From: Massilia sp. YIM B02443
GTDB taxonomy: Bacteria > Pseudomonadota > Gammaproteobacteria > Burkholderiales > Burkholderiaceae_D
Assembly: GCF_030411955.1 (NCBI RefSeq)
Contig: NZ_JASNRA010000015.1
Coordinates: forward strand, 1 to 64,000
Direction of reading: 5' to 3'
Length of the DNA: 64,000 nucleotides
Part shown: piece by piece, positions 50,597 through 59,690 of the stretch
Layout: every line of letters starts with the position of its first letter
How positions within the stretch are numbered: position 1 is the first letter of the stretch
Notes under the pieces: model-generated
Databases searched by the model: none
What the model was told of the DNA's origin: nothing
The model's input: only the letters and a program-made list of their open reading frames with translations
Position numbers and translations under genes: made by a program

Positions 50597-51379
50597 TCAG
50601 CTCCTGGCAGCCTGGAACAGGTTGAAGAAATTCTCGCTGGTCTGCGCCGCGACGTCGCGCAGCGACACGCCCTTGAGGTTGGCGATGTACTCGCCCACGT
50701 GGGCGACGTAGCCCGGCTCGTTCATCTTGCCGCGGAACGGCACCGGCGCCAGGTAGGGCGAGTCGGTCTCGATCAGCATGCGCTCGAGCGGCACCGCTTT
50801 CGCCACTTCCTGCAATTCCTTGGCGCTCTTGAACGTGACGATGCCGGAGAACGAAATGTAGAAACCCTGCTCCATGGCGGCCTGCGCCACCTCGAGCGAC
50901 TCGGTGAAGCAGTGCATCACGCCGGCCACGCCGCCCGCATCGGTACCCGCGCCCTCCTCCTTCATCAGGCGGATGGTATCGGCGCTGGCGGCGCGGGTAT
51001 GGATGATCAGCGGTTTGCGGGTCTCGCGCGAGGCGCGGATGTGGGTGCGGAAGCGTTCGCGCTGCCACTCCAGGTCGCCTTCCAGGCGGTAGTAGTCCAG
51101 GCCGGTCTCGCCGATGGCGACGATCTTCGGGTGGTCGGCCAGCTCGACCAGCTGCTGCACGGTCGGTTCCGGCGTGTCTTCGTAGTCGGGATGGACGCCG
51201 ACCGAGGCGAAGATGTGCGGATATTGCTCGGCCAGGGCGAGCACTTGCGGAAAGTCCGGCAGGTCGACCGAGACGCACAGGGCGTGGGTGACCTTGTTCT
51301 CGGCCATCTTGGCCAGGACTTCCGGCATGCGGGCTGCCAACTCCGGGAAATTGATATGGCAATGGGAATCGATAAACAT
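50597..51379 (-). CDS. tatD: TatD-family metal-dependent DNase
   Basis: This 260-aa amidohydrolase-type TIM barrel has metal ligands in MFIDSHCHINF, GETGLDYYR, LIIHTRAA, MHCFTES and IETDSPYLAP, the complete TatD set. The protein is a 3'-5' exonuclease/DNase acting in the cytoplasm. The start at 51379 is the canonical MFIDSH; the longer frame is the shadow of the GNAT gene. The ankyrin gene follows 4 bases later. In many betaproteobacteria this tatD sits near holB, tmk and mltG, as it does here. Confidence 0.93.
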   Translation of the reverse strand: MFIDSHCHINFPELAARMPEVLAKMAENKVTHALCVSVDLPDFPQVLALAEQYPHIFASVGVHPDYEDTPEPTVQQLVELADHPKIVAIGETGLDYYRLEGDLEWQRERFRTHIRASRETRKPLIIHTRAASADTIRLMKEEGAGTDAGGVAGVMHCFTESLEVAQAAMEQGFYISFSGIVTFKSAKELQEVAKAVPLERMLIETDSPYLAPVPFRGKMNEPGYVAHVGEYIANLKGVSLRDVAAQTSENFFNLFQAARS

Positions 51380-51441
51380 CCCATTATTGTACGCGAGGCC
51401 GGCCACGGATGCGCCGCGGCCGGCCTCGGGCGACGAGCATG

Positions 51442-51960
51442 TCAGGCGACACGCTTGCCCAGGATGATCAGGTCGCGCTCGACCCCGTCGAGGTTGGCCA
51501 CGCGCGGGAAATGCGCCCACTTCTCGAAACCGTACTTGCCGAACAGCGCCAGGCTTGGCGCGTTGTGGCCGAAGATGAAGCCGAGCAGCGTGTGCACGTT
51601 GACGTTGGGCGCGAAGGCGATCGCCAGGTCGAGGCAATAGCGGCCGAGACCTTGGCCGCGCGCCTGTTCCGCGATGTAGATCGACACCTCGGCCGTGCCG
51701 GAATAGGCCGGGCGACCGTAGAAATTCGAGTACGACAGCCATCCCAGCACTTCAGGGTTATCGGAAGTGTCCGCGGCGTCGTGGATCACCCACAGCGGAC
51801 GGCGCTCCGGCGTGTGGTCGTTGAACCAGGCTTCGCGCGACTGCACGGTGATCGGTTCGGTGTCGGCGGTGACTTCGCGCGAGGCGATGGTGGAGTTGTA
51901 GATGTCGACGATGACCGGCAGGTCGTCGCGGCGGGCCAGGCGATGGACGTAGGACGGCAT
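51442..51960 (-). CDS. GNAT acetyltransferase, phosphinothricin-acetyltransferase-like
   Basis: This 172-aa protein begins YVHRLARRDDLPVIVDIYN, with the PAT-type STIASREVTADTEPITVQSR segment. The acetyl-CoA loop is QARGQGLGRYCLDLAI. The C-terminal FGKYGFEKWAHFPRVANLDG is usual for the phosphinothricin/methionine sulfoximine N-acetyltransferase group. It acetylates amino-acid-like compounds in the cytoplasm; the exact substrate is not shown. It lies 62 bases upstream of tatD and 42 bases downstream of the PilZ gene on the same strand. Confidence 0.85.
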   Translation of the reverse strand: MPSYVHRLARRDDLPVIVDIYNSTIASREVTADTEPITVQSREAWFNDHTPERRPLWVIHDAADTSDNPEVLGWLSYSNFYGRPAYSGTAEVSIYIAEQARGQGLGRYCLDLAIAFAPNVNVHTLLGFIFGHNAPSLALFGKYGFEKWAHFPRVANLDGVERDLIILGKRVA

Positions 51961-52002
51961 AAAGCGCTAGGTTGGTTGAACGAAGGGTGGAATACGATAA
52001 GG

Positions 52003-52380
52003 TTACAGCGTATGGGTGGCGCGCGAGGAGCGCAGCGCCGCGCCCAGGATTTCCTCGATGCGCAGCTTGGCGCGCTCGCCCGACTCGTCGGACGGGAAAT
52101 GCACGCCGATACCCTGCGCCTTGTTGTTGGCGGCGCCGGCCGGCGTGATCCACACCACCTTGCCGGCGATCGGGTATTTATTGGGGTCGTCCATCAGCGA
52201 CAGGATCAGGTAGATCTCGTCGCCGATTTTATACGGCTTGGTGGTCGGCACGAAGATGCCGCCGTTCTTCAGGAAAGGCATGTAGGCGGCATACAGCGCC
52301 GCCTTTTCCTTGATCGCCAGCGACAGCACGGACGGCCGCGGCGCCTGCGGCGTGGAGGGGTCCGGCGGACTGGCGCTCAT
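52003..52380 (-). CDS. PilZ-domain protein (type IV pilus/c-di-GMP)
   Basis: This 125-aa protein has a Pro-rich N-terminus, then a PilZ beta barrel (SLAIKEKAALYAAYMPFLKN, GGIFVPTTKPYKIGDEIYL, GKVVWITPAGAANNKAQGIG, VHFPSDESGERAKLRIEEIL). The RxxxR half of the c-di-GMP motif is absent, as in the PilZ subfamily proper, which works in pilus assembly without binding c-di-GMP. It sits directly after holB in the common betaproteobacterial order mltG-tmk-holB-pilZ-tatD, with the GNAT gene intervening here. Confidence 0.88.
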   Translation of the reverse strand: MSASPPDPSTPQAPRPSVLSLAIKEKAALYAAYMPFLKNGGIFVPTTKPYKIGDEIYLILSLMDDPNKYPIAGKVVWITPAGAANNKAQGIGVHFPSDESGERAKLRIEEILGAALRSSRATHTL

Positions 52381-52457
52381 TGAGAACCTTTCACTGCGAT
52401 CCTTTCACTGCGAGCTTTCCAATAAAGCCACTCATTGAAGCTCACTTATTCACCTGA

Positions 52458-53480
52458 TTATGCGGTGCAAGCAGTGTACTCAAGGAGCATGTCCTCGACA
52501 AACAATTTTGCCGACAGCGGATGGTCCGCCACCGCGCGCCGCTCATTGACCGCCTTGATCGCCCGCAGCAGGCCGGCCGCCCCGGCCCGCCCCGCCAATG
52601 CCGCCACCTCTTTCTGGTAGCGCGGATAGTAGCGCAGCGTGCCCGACAGCTTGTACGAGAACACGTCATACAGCCAGCGCTGGGTCCAGGCCACCAGCGC
52701 CGGCAGCTCGGCCTTGGCCAGCTTCTCGGCGCTGCGCAGGGCGCCGTCCGGGCTTGGGCGCGCCAGGAAATGCAGCAGCGCGTCCATGTCTTCGCGGTTG
52801 CCGTCGTTCGAGGCATTCAAGGCCGCCAGCGGCGCCCCGCCCTGCTCGCGCAGCCAGCTGTCGGCGTCCGGCACGCCCTGTTCCTTGAGCCAGGCCAGCG
52901 CCGCGGCGTGGTCCGGCATCGGCAGCGCGAACTTGCGGCAGCGCGACAGGATGGTCGGCAGCAGCCGGTCCAGGCTGTTCGAGGCGAGCAGGAACACGGT
53001 GCCCGGCGGCGGTTCTTCCAGCGTCTTGAGCAATGCATTCGAGGCCGGCATGTTGAGCGCCTCGGCCGGGTACAGCACCACCACCCGCAAGCCCTGGCGG
53101 TGGGTCGAGATGTTCATGAAGTCGGCCAGCTGGCGGATCTGCTCGATCTTGATCTCTTTCGACGGCGCCTTGGCCGACTTCGATTTACGCTCGCCGTCGC
53201 CACCCTCTTCGCTCTCGCCTGGCTCGTCTTCCAGCGCTTCCGGACGCACGCGGCGGTAGTCCGGGTGGTTGTGCTGGGCGAACCAGCCGCACGAGGCGCA
53301 TTCGCCGCAGGCGTGGCCGTCGGGACGAACGTTCTCGCACAGGAGCGCCTGGGCGAAGGTTTCGAGGAAATCGGCCTTGCCGGTGCCGGCCGGGCCGTGG
53401 AACAGGATCGCGTGCGGCATGCGCTCGCGCATCTGCTGCAATTGGGTCCAGGCGGACGCTTGCCACGGATACATCGTCAC
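52458..53480 (-). CDS. holB: DNA polymerase III subunit delta'
   Basis: This 340-aa clamp-loader subunit has the degenerate P-loop [13 protein letters not shown], a zinc module with Cys in [28 protein letters not shown] and the SRC motif [11 protein letters not shown]. It is part of the complex that loads the beta clamp. It starts with GTG at 53480, overlapping the tmk stop as GTGA with GGAG 8 bases upstream; an ATG at 53474 is an alternative. It is transcribed from mltG through tmk into holB. An extra charged insert of about 25 residues ([20 protein letters not shown]) lies near residue 85. Confidence 0.92.
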   Translation of the reverse strand: MTMYPWQASAWTQLQQMRERMPHAILFHGPAGTGKADFLETFAQALLCENVRPDGHACGECASCGWFAQHNHPDYRRVRPEALEDEPGESEEGGDGERKSKSAKAPSKEIKIEQIRQLADFMNISTHRQGLRVVVLYPAEALNMPASNALLKTLEEPPPGTVFLLASNSLDRLLPTILSRCRKFALPMPDHAAALAWLKEQGVPDADSWLREQGGAPLAALNASNDGNREDMDALLHFLARPSPDGALRSAEKLAKAELPALVAWTQRWLYDVFSYKLSGTLRYYPRYQKEVAALAGRAGAAGLLRAIKAVNERRAVADHPLSAKLFVEDMLLEYTACTA

Positions 53481-54085
53481 AGCAACTTCTCCAGCACGGG
53501 TTGCAGCTGGGCCTGGATCGCGGCGATGGTCTGCGACGAGTCGATGATCACGATGCGTTCAGGGAACTGTTCGGCACGGCGCAGGTATTCGGCGCGACAC
53601 CTGGCGAAGAAGTCGGCCTGCTCGCGCTCGAATTTATCGAGGGTGCGGGTGGCGTCCAGGCGTTCGCGCGCCACTTCGAGCGGCACGTCGAACAGCAGCG
53701 TCAGGTCAGGCTGCAGATGCGGGTGGACCCAGGCTTCCAGCGCTTCCATCTTGGCACGGTCGAGGCCGCGGCCGCCGCTCTGGTAGGCGAAGCTGGCATC
53801 GGTGAAACGGTCCGACAGCACCCAGTGGCCCTGCGCCAGGTTCGGTGCGATCACCCGGGCGATGTGCTCGCGCCGGCTGGCGAACATCAAGAGTGCTTCG
53901 GTTTCCAGATCCATCGTTTCGTGCAACAACAAGTCGCGCAGCTTCTCGCCCAGCGCCGTGCCGCCCGGCTCGCGCGACGACACCACGGTCTTGCCCTGCG
54001 CTTCGATGAAGGCCTTGACGGAGCCGATGTGGGTCGATTTCCCGGCGCCGTCGATGCCTTCGAAGGTAATGAATTTGCCCTGCAT
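53477..54085 (-). CDS. tmk: Thymidylate kinase
   Basis: This 202-aa nucleotide kinase has P-loop [17 protein letters not shown], the DR(Y/F) motif [14 protein letters not shown] and [14 protein letters not shown]. It phosphorylates dTMP to dTDP. The start at 54085 ([10 protein letters not shown]) has AAGGCAGG upstream and gives the usual length. An ATG at 54103 overlapping the mltG stop (ATGA) would add six residues and is also possible. It overlaps holB downstream. Confidence 0.93.
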   Translation of the reverse strand: MQGKFITFEGIDGAGKSTHIGSVKAFIEAQGKTVVSSREPGGTALGEKLRDLLLHETMDLETEALLMFASRREHIARVIAPNLAQGHWVLSDRFTDASFAYQSGGRGLDRAKMEALEAWVHPHLQPDLTLLFDVPLEVARERLDATRTLDKFEREQADFFARCRAEYLRRAEQFPERIVIIDSSQTIAAIQAQLQPVLEKLL

Positions 54086-54099
54086 GGACCTGCCTTGCG

Positions 54100-55119
54100 T
54101 CATTGTGCTCGTCCCATGACGCCGCTCGGAATGCCGCGCTGGTAGCGGTTGACGGCGCGGTTATGGTCGAGCAGGTTATCCGAGAACTGGCTGGTGCCGT
54201 CGCCGCGCGAGACGAAATACAGCGCCGGCGTGTTGGCCGGTTCCAGCGCCGCGTGCAGCGACTGCAGGCCAGGCAGCGAGATCGGGGTCGGCGGCAGGCC
54301 GCTGCGCGTATAGGTATTGTACGGGGTGTCGGTCAGCAGGTCTTTCTTGCGGATCTGGCCGTCGAAGCGCTCGCCCATGCCGTAGATGACGGTCGGGTCG
54401 GTCTGCAGCAGCATGCCGGTGCGCAGGCGGTTGACGAACACGCCGGCGATCATGTTGCGCTCGCTTTTCTGGCCGGTTTCCTTTTCCACGATCGAAGCCA
54501 TGATCAGCGCTTCGTACGGCGATTTATAGGGCAGCTCCTTGTTGCGCCGTTCCCAGGCGTCGTTCAGGTGAGTCAGCATGGCCTGGTGGGCGCGCTTGTA
54601 GATCTCGAGCTCCGAGGTGCCGTTGAAGAACAGGTAGGTATCCGGGAAGAACAGACCTTCGGCATCCTTGTAGTCCGGGGAGATCTGCTTCATCAGCTCG
54701 GCGTCGGACATTTTGACGGTGTCGTGCTTCAGGCGCGTGTGGCCGGCGATCGCCGCGCGCATCTGCTTGAAGGTCCAGCCTTCGATGATGGTCACCGATT
54801 GCTGGGCGAACTCGCCCTTGACCAGTTGCGTCAGCAGGCGGCGCGGGCTGGTGCCGGGTTTCAGCTCGTAGCTGCCGGCCTTGATCCGCGACGCGTCGCC
54901 GGTCAGGCGCGCCAGCAGCACGAACAGGTGCTGGTTCATCGGCACGCCGGCTTCGACCATCTGCTGGGCGGCGGCGCCGACGCCGCTGCCCGGATTGACG
55001 TTGAATTCGACGCGTTTTTCGGGCGTCGGCAAGGGATTCTTGGACCACCAGGCGAAGCCGCCGGCTGCTGCGAACCCGGCGACGACGCCGGCAACCACGA
55101 GATTTTTTATCAGTGCCAT
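54100..55119 (-). CDS. mltG: Endolytic murein transglycosylase
   Basis: This 339-aa protein has a single N-terminal membrane anchor (about 7-26), then a LysM-like region ([21 protein letters not shown]) and the YceG catalytic domain. That domain carries the Glu in [15 protein letters not shown] and [26 protein letters not shown] near the C-terminus. It cuts nascent glycan strands in the periplasm and sets their length. It is first of the mltG-tmk-holB operon and divergent from ygfZ. The frame ends overlapping a possible tmk start (ATGA). Confidence 0.94.
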   Translation of the reverse strand: MALIKNLVVAGVVAGFAAAGGFAWWSKNPLPTPEKRVEFNVNPGSGVGAAAQQMVEAGVPMNQHLFVLLARLTGDASRIKAGSYELKPGTSPRRLLTQLVKGEFAQQSVTIIEGWTFKQMRAAIAGHTRLKHDTVKMSDAELMKQISPDYKDAEGLFFPDTYLFFNGTSELEIYKRAHQAMLTHLNDAWERRNKELPYKSPYEALIMASIVEKETGQKSERNMIAGVFVNRLRTGMLLQTDPTVIYGMGERFDGQIRKKDLLTDTPYNTYTRSGLPPTPISLPGLQSLHAALEPANTPALYFVSRGDGTSQFSDNLLDHNRAVNRYQRGIPSGVMGRAQ

Positions 55120-55187
55120 GTTTTAGTTTGGTTGGTACGGGCTGGCCGGAGATTGCAGCGCCTCCGGCGCGATTTTCCCGACAACTC

Positions 55188-55193
55188 TATAAT
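55188..55193 (+). promoter_or_regulatory. Candidate -10 box for ygfZ
   Basis: TATAAT 56 bases before the ATG at 55249 in the mltG/ygfZ divergent gap. No convincing -35 box is seen at the usual distance, so the call rests on the hexamer and position. Confidence 0.35.
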
Positions 55194-55248
55194 GAGCCCG
55201 TAATGATAAAGCCTAATTGCAAAACATTTCGGATTTTCATAAGTGACG

Positions 55249-56307
55249 ATGAGTAACTGGACAGAACACCTTGCCGCGCACGGCGCGCGTTTCCACGTCG
55301 ATGAGGCCACGGAGGTCGAAGACTTCGGCCGTCCGCTGAGCGTGGCCGACCTTGGCGCCGGCTTCGTGGCGCCGGTCACCGACCAGGGCTTGATCGCCGT
55401 CGCTGGCGAAGAAGCGGCCAAATTCCTGCATGGCCAGCTGACCAACGACGTCGAGCATCTCGGCGGCAACGAGGCGCGCTTCGCCGGTTTCTGCACCCCG
55501 AAAGGCCGGCTGCAAGCCAGCTTCCTGATGTGGCGCGATCCGGATGCGGTCTACCTGCAGCTGCCACGCGCGATCCAGGCGCCGCTGCAGAAGCGCCTGA
55601 CCATGTTCGTGCTGCGCTCCAAGGCCAAGCTGCGCGACGCCACCGCGGAAGCGCCGTTCGCGGCCGTGCTCGGCCTGGGCGGCGCCGCGGCGCAGGCCGC
55701 GCTGGCGCGCCACGTCGATGTGCTGCCGGCCGCGCCGATGAGCAAGACCGACGGCGCCTTCGGCACCGTGATCCGCCTGAACGACGCCTTCGGCGCCCCG
55801 CGCTACCTGTGGCTGGCCTCGGTCGAGGCCGCCGTCGCCGCCCTGCCGGCGCTGAAGGAAACCCTGGCCCTGGGCGGCAACCAGGCCTGGCGCCTGGCCG
55901 CGATCCACGCCGGCGAACCGCAGGTGGGCGCCGCGACCCAGGAACAGTTCGTGCCGCAGATGATCAACCTCGAGCTGCTGGGCGCCGTCAATTTCAAGAA
56001 AGGCTGCTATCCGGGCCAGGAAATCGTCGCCCGCACCAAGTACCTCGGCAAGATCAAGCGCCGCGCGGCCCTGGCCAGCATCGACAACGCCGCCGCCCGC
56101 CCTGGCGACGAGGTATTTTCCAGCGCCGACCCGGACCAGCCGTGCGGCATGGTGGTCAATGCCGCGCCGAACGGACTCGGTGGCGCCGACGCGCTGGTCG
56201 AGATCAAGCTGGCCGCGCTCGACGAATCGGTCCACCTCGGTTCGAGCGCCGGCGCCGGCGTGAAGTTCCTGCCGATGCCGTACAGCCTTGATCCGGTCGA
56301 CGACTGA
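55249..56307 (+). CDS. ygfZ: Folate-binding Fe-S cluster repair protein YgfZ/GcvT-like
   Basis: This 352-aa protein has a GcvT-like fold with the diagnostic YgfZ motif KGCYPGQEIVAR (Cys essential for function). Its early segments are LIAVAGEEAAKFLHGQLTND and RFAGFCTPKGRLQASFLMW. It uses tetrahydrofolate in maintenance of certain iron-sulfur proteins. The start is ATG 55249; a GTG at 55243 would add two residues. The next gene starts 2 bases after the stop. Divergence from mltG is the usual betaproteobacterial arrangement. Confidence 0.93.
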   Translation: MSNWTEHLAAHGARFHVDEATEVEDFGRPLSVADLGAGFVAPVTDQGLIAVAGEEAAKFLHGQLTNDVEHLGGNEARFAGFCTPKGRLQASFLMWRDPDAVYLQLPRAIQAPLQKRLTMFVLRSKAKLRDATAEAPFAAVLGLGGAAAQAALARHVDVLPAAPMSKTDGAFGTVIRLNDAFGAPRYLWLASVEAAVAALPALKETLALGGNQAWRLAAIHAGEPQVGAATQEQFVPQMINLELLGAVNFKKGCYPGQEIVARTKYLGKIKRRAALASIDNAAARPGDEVFSSADPDQPCGMVVNAAPNGLGGADALVEIKLAALDESVHLGSSAGAGVKFLPMPYSLDPVDD

Positions 56308-56309
56308 CG

Positions 56310-56600
56310 ATGATCGACCTGTACGTCTATTACAAGGTCCGCGGCGTCGACGCGGCGCGCCTGGCGCCGCTGGTGCGCGCGATGCAGGAGCGACTGGCCA
56401 CGCAGCAAGGCGTGCGCGGCCAGCTCAAGCGTCGTCCGGAAGAAAAGGACGGCCTGCAAACCTGGATGGAAATCTATCCCGGCGTCGCCGACGGTTTCGC
56501 CGAGGTGGTAGCGAGTGCCGCCGCCAACGCCGGCTTCGATGGCCTGATCGAGGGCCCGCGCCGCGCCGAAATCTTCACGGACCTGCCGCCATGTGCCTGA
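56310..56600 (+). CDS. DUF4936 family protein
   Basis: This 96-aa protein begins MIDLYVYYKVRGVDAARLAP and contains QLKRRPEEKDGLQTWMEIYP, the core of DUF4936, a small ferredoxin-like-fold family often found after ygfZ in betaproteobacteria. It starts 2 bases after the ygfZ stop and overlaps the next gene by 10 bases, so ygfZ, this gene and the NRDE gene form an operon. Function unknown. Confidence 0.85.
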   Translation: MIDLYVYYKVRGVDAARLAPLVRAMQERLATQQGVRGQLKRRPEEKDGLQTWMEIYPGVADGFAEVVASAAANAGFDGLIEGPRRAEIFTDLPPCA

Positions 56601-57352
56601 TCGTCTTCGCATGGCACGTCCTGCCGGGCGTGCCCGTCATCGCCGCGGCCAACCGCGACGAATTCTACGACCGCCCGGCCACCCCGGCCGGCCCCTGGCC
56701 GGAGGCCCCGCACGTGATCGCCGGGCGCGACCTGCAGGGCGGCGGCAGCTGGATGGGGGTGTCGCTGACCGGCGCCAACGGGCCGCGCTTCGCCGCCCTG
56801 ACCAATATCCGCGCGCCCGACGAACGGCGGCCGGACGCGCCCTCGCGCGGGGCGCTGGTGGCGGACTTCCTGCGCGAGGACGTGACGGCGCCCGACTATC
56901 TGCAACGTATCGTGGAGCGCGGCGACGTCTACAACGGCTACAACCTGGTGCTGGGCGACGGCGAAGCGCTGTACTGGTACTCGAACCGCGGCGGCGCCGA
57001 TCCACGCAATGGCCAGCCGCTGGAGCGCGGACGCATCTACGGCATCTCGAACGGCCTGCTCGATGCGCCGTGGCCGAAGGTGCTGCGCACCAAGGCGCAG
57101 TTCGCGAGCCTGCTGTGCCAGGGTGCGCCGGAGGACGCGTATTTCGAGATGCTGGCCGATACCACGCGCGCGCCGGACGTGCGGCTGCCGGAGACCGGGA
57201 TGCCGATCGAAGTGGAGCGGATGCTGTCGCCGGTGTGTATCGAGATGGAGGGGTATGGGACGCGCACGTCGACGGTGGTCAAGCTGTATCGCGGGATGGA
57301 GCCGGAACTGCATGAGCGCGTGGTGCAGCCGGGGGTGGTGGAAGCGCTTTAG
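56591..57352 (+). CDS. NRDE-family (TANGO2-like) protein
   Basis: This 253-aa protein begins MCLIVFAWHVLPGVPVIAAA, immediately followed by the family motif NRDEFYDRP. The Cys at position 2 suggests an N-terminal nucleophile fold if Met is removed. Other family segments are GGGSWMGVSLTGANGPRFAA, LTNIR, NGYNLVLGDGEALYWYSNRG and GISNGLLDAPWPKV. TANGO2 homologues are linked to haem handling, though the reaction is not settled. It overlaps DUF4936 by 10 bases and ends near a REP-like pair. Confidence 0.9.
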   Translation: MCLIVFAWHVLPGVPVIAAANRDEFYDRPATPAGPWPEAPHVIAGRDLQGGGSWMGVSLTGANGPRFAALTNIRAPDERRPDAPSRGALVADFLREDVTAPDYLQRIVERGDVYNGYNLVLGDGEALYWYSNRGGADPRNGQPLERGRIYGISNGLLDAPWPKVLRTKAQFASLLCQGAPEDAYFEMLADTTRAPDVRLPETGMPIEVERMLSPVCIEMEGYGTRTSTVVKLYRGMEPELHERVVQPGVVEAL

Positions 57353-57405
57353 TTCGTCGGCCAAGCGTTGATCGGCTGACGTTATTGGCTGACCGGCGGA
57401 CTTGG

Positions 57406-57425
57406 GTTCCCGCCTTCGCGGGAAC
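57406..57425. repeat. REP-like palindrome (pair, copy 1)
   Basis: GTTCCCGCCTTCGCGGGAAC: 8-base stem, loop CTTC. It is the inverted partner of the copy at 57510-57529. Both lie in the 231-base gap between two convergent genes and could act as bidirectional RNA hairpins. Confidence 0.75.
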
Positions 57426-57509
57426 GACGTTTTTAGTGAGGTGGCCGATGCTGAGTTACGTACTTGGCCGAAGTCGGAAAACCCGCGCACATCTTACTTA
57501 TCCAACGTC

Positions 57510-57529
57510 ATTCCCGCGAAGGCGGGAAT
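57510..57529. repeat. REP-like palindrome (pair, copy 2)
   Basis: ATTCCCGCGAAGGCGGGAAT: 8-base stem, loop GAAG, in the opposite orientation to 57406-57425. The flanks CGTC(A)-ATTCCC and GGGAAC-GACG are also shared in inverted order. Confidence 0.75.
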
Positions 57530-57583
57530 CCAAGCTTGCACGCGCACCGCATCAGCATCCATGCAACCACGGTCGACGTCCTC

Positions 57584-58492
57584 CTAGCGCCGCCCCTTCA
57601 TCCCCGCCTTCAGGATCTCCTTCAAATGCGGCGACGCCGCATACGGATCCGCCGGCGGCTTGCCCTGCACCAGCGCCTCCATGCGTTCCTTCACCGCCCC
57701 CAGCGCCTGCGGATGCGAGAACACGTAGAACCGCCCTTCGCGGATCGCGTCGAACGTCAGCCTGGCCACGTCCGCCGCCGACACCTTGCCCGACCCGACC
57801 GCCTTTTCGGTCAGCGCCTGCGCCGCCATCTGGCTCGCCGTCATGATCGCGTCGGTGCGCAATTCATCGGGCCGGTGCTTGTGCGAATGCGCGATCGCGG
57901 TCGGAATGAAATAGGGACACAGCACCGAGGTCCCGATCGGCGCGTCGACCAGTTTCAGGTCGTGGTACAAGGTTTCGCTCAGCGCCACCACCGCGCTCTT
58001 GGACACGTTGTAGATACCCAGCGCCGGGGCATTCAGCAGCCCCGCCATCGACGCCGTATTCACGATCCAGCCGCGATACCCCGGATCGGCCGCGGCGCAT
58101 TCGAGCATCACCTGGGTGAACACGCGCACGCCATTGACCACGCCGAGCACGTTCACGCCCAGCACCCATTCCCAGTCTTCGCAGCTGTTCTCCCACACCA
58201 GACCGCCCGAACCGACCCCGGCGTTGTTGAACACCAGGTGCACCGCGCCGAAGCGCGCCATGGCCGAATCGGCCAGTTCCTGCACGTGCGCGCCCTTGCG
58301 CACGTCGCACACCATCGCCAGCACCTCGGCGCCGGCGTGCTGCAGCTCGTCGGTGGCGCGTTCGAGCGCCTTTTTCTGCACGTCGCCCAGCACCAGCTTC
58401 ATGCCGAGGCTGGCCGCCAGGTTGGCGAACTCGCGGCCCATGCCGCTGGCGGCCCCGGTAATGACCGCCACCTTCCCGTGAAACTCGTCCAT
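57584..58492 (-). CDS. Short-chain dehydrogenase with C-terminal extension
   Basis: This 302-aa SDR has VAVITGAASGMGREFANLAA, an acidic residue in LVLGDVQKK (NAD preference), VFNNAGVGSGG, Ser in VNTASMAGLLNAP and Tyr/Lys in GIYNVSKSAVVALS. A C-terminal helical extension of about 50 residues (EGRFYVFSHPQALGAVKERM) is typical of SDRs in lipid or steroid-type pathways. The start at 58492 has GAAGAGAG just upstream. It follows the next SDR after 66 bases on the same strand; with the Dabb gene they may be one unit. Substrate unknown. Confidence 0.85.
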   Translation of the reverse strand: MDEFHGKVAVITGAASGMGREFANLAASLGMKLVLGDVQKKALERATDELQHAGAEVLAMVCDVRKGAHVQELADSAMARFGAVHLVFNNAGVGSGGLVWENSCEDWEWVLGVNVLGVVNGVRVFTQVMLECAAADPGYRGWIVNTASMAGLLNAPALGIYNVSKSAVVALSETLYHDLKLVDAPIGTSVLCPYFIPTAIAHSHKHRPDELRTDAIMTASQMAAQALTEKAVGSGKVSAADVARLTFDAIREGRFYVFSHPQALGAVKERMEALVQGKPPADPYAASPHLKEILKAGMKGRR

Positions 58493-58558
58493 CTCTCTTC
58501 GCCCCTCATGTGCTTGGTCGGCACCGGCCACGCCGGCATGGCGGACGGGCGGCGCGGC

Positions 58559-59341
58559 TTACACCGCCGTCACTCCGCCATCCACGGCCAGCGTCTGCCC
58601 GGTGATGTGCTTGCCGGCGTCGGAGGCGAACAGCACCACCGCGCCCTTCAGGTCCTCGTCGTCGCCGAGCCGGTTCAGCGGCGCGGCGTGCGCCAGGTTG
58701 TCGGCGCCATAGGTCGCCAGCACCGACCTGGTCATCTTCGACGGGAAGAAGCCGGGCGCGATCGAATTCACGGTGATCCCGTACCGGCCCCATTCACCAG
58801 CAAGTGTCCTGGTGAAATTTACCACTGCGCCCTTGGATGTGTTGTACGCCAGGGTCTGCATGGCGTCGGGCGGGTTGCCGGCCAGGCCGGCGATCGACGA
58901 GATATTGATGATGCGCCCGTAGCGGCGCGGGATCATCGAGCGTTTGCCGACCGCCTGCGACACCAGAAAGATCGAGCGCACGTTCAGGTCCATCACCTTG
59001 TCCCAGGCTTCCAGCGGGTAGTCCTCGGCCGGCGCGCCCCAGGTGGCGCCGGCGTTGTTGAGCAAAATGTCGACCCGGCCCAGGTGCGCCAGCGCGGCGT
59101 CGACGAAGGCGTGGGCCTGGTCGGCCTGCGCCAGATCGGCGGCGATGCCCTCGGCATCGAAGCCCTGTTCGCGCAGCCGCGCCACGGTCGCAGCCAGCTC
59201 GTCCTCCTTGCGCGAGGCCAGCACCAGGCGCGCGCCCTGCTCGCCCAGCGCCTGCGCCATCTGCAGGCCGAGCCCGCGTGAACCGCCGGTGACGATCGCC
59301 GTCTTGCCGGCCAGCGAAAACAGTTCCTGGGTAGTGCGCAT
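58559..59341 (-). CDS. Short-chain dehydrogenase (FabG/gluconate dehydrogenase-like)
   Basis: This 260-aa SDR has TAIVTGGSRGLGLQMAQALG, LVLASRKEDEL (Arg-Lys suggests NADP), ILLNNAGATWGAPAEDYPLE, Ser in INISSIAGLAGN and Tyr/Lys in AYNTSKGAVVNFTRTLA, ending ITGQTLAVDGGVTAV. The last block is typical of 3-oxoacyl-ACP reductase and gluconate 5-dehydrogenase-like SDRs. It is 46 bases downstream of the Dabb gene and upstream of another SDR, all on the minus strand. Neighbouring acyl-CoA ligase and SDR genes hint at fatty-acid or aromatic metabolism, but no pathway is proven. Confidence 0.85.
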   Translation of the reverse strand: MRTTQELFSLAGKTAIVTGGSRGLGLQMAQALGEQGARLVLASRKEDELAATVARLREQGFDAEGIAADLAQADQAHAFVDAALAHLGRVDILLNNAGATWGAPAEDYPLEAWDKVMDLNVRSIFLVSQAVGKRSMIPRRYGRIINISSIAGLAGNPPDAMQTLAYNTSKGAVVNFTRTLAGEWGRYGITVNSIAPGFFPSKMTRSVLATYGADNLAHAAPLNRLGDDEDLKGAVVLFASDAGKHITGQTLAVDGGVTAV

Positions 59342-59387
59342 GCGGTCTCCGTGTCGTTGCTTGATGGTCGTCAGCGAATCGTGATGG

Positions 59388-59690
59388 TCAGACTTCGTAG
59401 TCCATGCACTGGCGCGCTTCGCGGATGGCGCCGATGAAGGGCACCAGCGCCTGGTGGGTCGGGTGCTGCGCGTAAGCGGCCAACGCTGCGCGGTCGGCGA
59501 ATTCCGAATAGAGCACCACGTCGTAGGTCGCTTCCAGGTCGGGCTGGGCGATGGTGACCTCGAAGACGTGGATGCCGGGCACGATGTGGGCGCATTCGTC
59601 GAGCCGGCGCTTCATCTCGCGCGCATTGGCGGCGCGCTCACGGCCCTCGGCTTGCTCCTTGAGCTTCCACATCACGATGTGCTTGATCAT
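59388..59690 (-). CDS. Dabb (stress-responsive A/B barrel) domain protein
   Basis: This 100-aa protein begins MIKHIVMWKLKEQAEGRERA, the typical Dabb strand, with VPGIHVFEVTIAQ and YDVVLYSEFADRAALAAYAQ. It forms dimeric ferredoxin-like barrels. AGGAG precedes the ATG at 59690. Small Dabb proteins have varied roles, some enzymatic; the role here is unknown. It lies upstream of two SDRs and divergent from the MFS gene. Confidence 0.88.
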   Translation of the reverse strand: MIKHIVMWKLKEQAEGRERAANAREMKRRLDECAHIVPGIHVFEVTIAQPDLEATYDVVLYSEFADRAALAAYAQHPTHQALVPFIGAIREARQCMDYEV

